Virus record (IMG/VR): IMGVR_UViG_3300034631_000063
Span: 1-47,185 of that record
Source: a virus
Length of the DNA: 47,185 bases
Direction: 5' to 3' (one strand)
A model generated the notes under the pieces. That model had not been told where the DNA came from. It did not search any database and worked only from the letters and a program-made list of their open reading frames with translations. How positions within the stretch are numbered: position 1 is the first letter of the stretch; the number at the start of each line of letters is the position of its first letter. Positions 45,465 through 47,185 of this stretch are shown here, piece by piece. The translations under genes were made by a program, and so were the position numbers.

Positions 45465-45815
45465 ATGTGGGAATGGCTCGCCGGCGTCGACGTCGAGAAG
45501 CTTGCCAACGCCATCGTCATCCTAGTCCTCGGTCTGGCGGCGGGGCTGGGCTTGAAGAAGGGAAAGGGGGAGGCGCCGCATCCGCCGGCTAATGTGGAAG
45601 TGCTGACCGACTTCATCGACGCGCAGGCGATCGGCAATCTGACGAAGGAAGTCACCGGTCAAGCCATCGCAACCACCGAGGCGGCGCAGGCGACGAAGGT
45701 CAACACCGAGGTGGTTCGGATCCTCGCCAAGGCCATCGAGGAGCATGCGCGGGCCGTCATCGACCACAAGGAAGAAGTCCAGGAGTTGCGGCATGAGATG
45801 AGCCGGAGACGGTGA
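45465..45815 (+). CDS. Single-span membrane protein with coiled-coil tail
   Basis: 116 residues from ATG at 45465. One N-terminal span (NAIVILVLGLAAGLGL) and a long helical, charged end with GNLTKEVTGQAIATTEAAQATKVNTEVVRI and IEEHARAVIDHKEEVQELRHEMSRRR. It is the last recognisable prophage gene. A membrane-attached lysis or exclusion accessory is conceivable; no family recognised. Confidence 0.6.
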   Translation: MWEWLAGVDVEKLANAIVILVLGLAAGLGLKKGKGEAPHPPANVEVLTDFIDAQAIGNLTKEVTGQAIATTEAAQATKVNTEVVRILAKAIEEHARAVIDHKEEVQELRHEMSRRR

Positions 45816-46048
45816 TGCACCCGGGTGCTGCTGACTTGCTGAGGCCACCCACCAGAGTTTTAAGAACCAACGGCCCTCTCCACGCACCACCGCAGCCTTC
45901 AAAGTTGTCTTCGCCACGCAGACTCACCCCTACCGAAGGTAGGGTGGCCAATTCAGTCGGGTGGGGCAACGTCAATCACAAAAAAAGCAACGTGCATTGG
46001 CGAGCCGCAATCACGAGCCCGATTGCCCTTGGGCTGCTAACCTTCCGG
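45816..46048. other. Right-end intergenic gap, expected attR region
   Basis: 233 bases, visibly richer in AT than the genes around it (a CAAAAAAAG run near 45980). It has a perfect 7 bp hairpin CCCTACC-GAA-GGTAGGG (45928-45944) without T tract. No coding frame convinces. attR should lie here if the methyltransferase at 46049 is chromosomal. Confidence 0.4.
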
Positions 46049-47185
46049 TCAACGAACGTGCCGGATCATGCTGTGCGCCTTTGACAGGCGTCCCTCGCCG
46101 ATGCCGTACTGGACGTAATGCATCAGCGGGCTGAGGCCGGCCTTCGCGACGTCGGGGTTGCTGGCTAGGTAATGCACCGGGTCGAAGAGCGGCGAGGGCT
46201 GCAGCCCTGCCGCCTCGCCGCGGTTCAGATAGTCGAGCGCGAGCGTTACGCCGCTCTGCGGCGGCAGCTGCGCCTGCGCTTGGTAGAAGGACGGCGAGAA
46301 CAGACCGCTGGCGAGGATGATCCGCGCCTTGTCGAGCTGCTGCAGGGCGATTGCCTCGGCCTGCAGTCGCTCCCAGTCGGCCTGCATCCGGGCTTCCCGG
46401 TCACGCATTTCCCAATAGACGTCGTAGCCTGCCGTCACCAGGAAGGACGGGGACACATCCGGCAGGCAGTCCTCGCGGGCCGCCGCAAGCGCGAGGAGAT
46501 ACATCGTCGAGGGGATTTCCCGGGCGGAGCGCTCCACGGTGCCGTCGTCGCGGTTGACGCTGGCCGTTCCGTCGCCATCGCCGTCGCAGGGAAGGATGGA
46601 CGACGTGACGGAGAGGCGCTGGCCGAACAGGCGCACCGCCGGAAACTCGCGGCGGAGCAGCGCGGCGAACTCCGGCCCCGTCAGCTCCTTCGTGTGAAAC
46701 CGGTTCGCGTGCCCCTGCTTGACGGCGTAGATCTCGGTGTCCGGAGAGGACATGACGAGGAAGCCGCCCGGCCGCAGGATGCGCCGGATCTCGGCCATCG
46801 CCTTGCCCTGGTCCGACAGGTGCTCGATCGTCTCGAACGACACGACGACGTCCGCCGAGGCGTCGGGCACCGGAATCTCGGCCGCGTCGGCGCAGATGAA
46901 GCGAAGGTTGCCGGCCTCATAGCGCGCCGCGGCGTGATCCACCGCGTCCTGCGCGACGTCGACGCCGATCACCGATCGCGCCCGGCTGGCCAGCATGGAG
47001 GAACCGAACCCCTCGCCGCATGCGACATCGATAACGTCGAGGCCCTCGACCGTCGCCAGCGCCCAGGCGTAACGATGCATGTGTTCCTGCCGTATCTCGC
47101 CGACAAGCTCCGGAAGATAGCGTTCCCCGGTGAATGTCAGGGCAGGCACGTCGGCCACTGCCTGATGCGGCCGTGAATTGTTCAT
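46049..47185 (-). CDS. SAM-dependent methyltransferase with C-terminal polysaccharide-gene motif
   Basis: 378 residues, starting with ATG at the last bases of the window. Class I methyltransferase fold: motif I VIDVACGEGFGSSMLA, then SVIGVDVAQDAVDHAAARY, CADAAEIPVPDASADVVVSFETIEHL and EIRRILRPGGFLVMSSP. After about residue 280 comes LFDPVHYLASNPDVAKAG and LSPLMHYVQYGIGEGRLS, a C-terminal motif I know from rhizobial polysaccharide-biosynthesis glycosyltransferases. It likely methylates a surface glycan. Strand opposite to the late genes; it could be host flank or a second conversion gene. The following gene lies outside the window. Confidence 0.85.
   Translation of the reverse strand: MNNSRPHQAVADVPALTFTGERYLPELVGEIRQEHMHRYAWALATVEGLDVIDVACGEGFGSSMLASRARSVIGVDVAQDAVDHAAARYEAGNLRFICADAAEIPVPDASADVVVSFETIEHLSDQGKAMAEIRRILRPGGFLVMSSPDTEIYAVKQGHANRFHTKELTGPEFAALLRREFPAVRLFGQRLSVTSSILPCDGDGDGTASVNRDDGTVERSAREIPSTMYLLALAAAREDCLPDVSPSFLVTAGYDVYWEMRDREARMQADWERLQAEAIALQQLDKARIILASGLFSPSFYQAQAQLPPQSGVTLALDYLNRGEAAGLQPSPLFDPVHYLASNPDVAKAGLSPLMHYVQYGIGEGRLSKAHSMIRHVR

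Noticed and set aside
45928-45944. CCCTACC-GAA-GGTAGGG as a terminator
   Set aside because: The stem is perfect but short and no T tract follows in either direction; it is only noted as a hairpin in the right gap.
202-46048. att core as a direct repeat between the left gap and the right gap
   Set aside because: I compared 202-521 with 45816-46048 by eye. Only chance-length matches (6-7 bases, e.g. GATCATG, GCAATCA) were found, and no tRNA gene end lies in either gap.
1-47185. CRISPR array, tRNA or rRNA genes, insertion sequences
   Set aside because: I saw no regular spacer-repeat array, no cloverleaf-like sequence and no transposase in the window.

Overview
The window is an almost complete temperate prophage of about 45 kb in a GC-rich alphaproteobacterium, most likely of the Hyphomicrobiales (Rhizobiales) type. 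Pointers to that host are the GcrA-like regulator, the rhizobial style of the small early genes, and a flanking methyltransferase whose C-terminal motif is typical of rhizobial surface-polysaccharide genes. The left flank is the start of a DUF427 gene (1-201, minus strand). The right flank is a SAM-dependent methyltransferase (46049-47185, minus strand). No convincing att repeat was found by eye, so the exact ends are open.

Left arm (522-10216, all minus strand): tyrosine integrase, excisionase-like HTH protein, then a tightly overlapping early operon. It holds a C5-cytosine methyltransferase with a small gene nested inside it, a DUF5131 (Gp37/Gp68) protein, DUF2303, an HD hydrolase, DUF4031 and several small unknown or membrane proteins. 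The immunity region (10217-11160) has a LexA/S24-type repressor flanked by five copies of CGGT-N6-ACCG. Two lie on the left and three on the right, like lambda OL and OR, and one copy on each side sits between -35 and -10 boxes of the early promoters.

Right arm, early (11153-19143, plus strand): a Cro-position protein, a CII-type regulator, a GcrA-like regulator, an N4/N6 DNA methyltransferase, a primase, a P4-type primase-helicase and a GGGAGGAT repeat cluster that could be the replication origin. A good intrinsic terminator ends this block.

Right arm, late (19234-45815): a lambda-like head module (terminase, portal, ClpP-type protease with an internal scaffold start, decoration protein, capsid) joined to a Mu-like contractile tail module (sheath, tube, frameshifted chaperone, tape measure, split gpN, gpP, gp45-gp48). 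Then come a glycine-rich fibre protein, a tailspike, an opposite-strand glycosyltransferase cassette (probable lysogenic conversion), and a lysis region whose endolysin carries an in-frame TAA. The phage would therefore be a myovirus that replicates from its own primase-helicase and integrates by tyrosine recombinase. The broken lysin suggests the resident prophage may be unable to lyse its host.

The most unusual signals are a 42-54 bp hairpin repeat inserted in frame into three unrelated phage genes, the nested gene in the cytosine methyltransferase, the OL/OR-like operator set with a repressor lacking the expected catalytic lysine, and the nonsense codon in the lysin.
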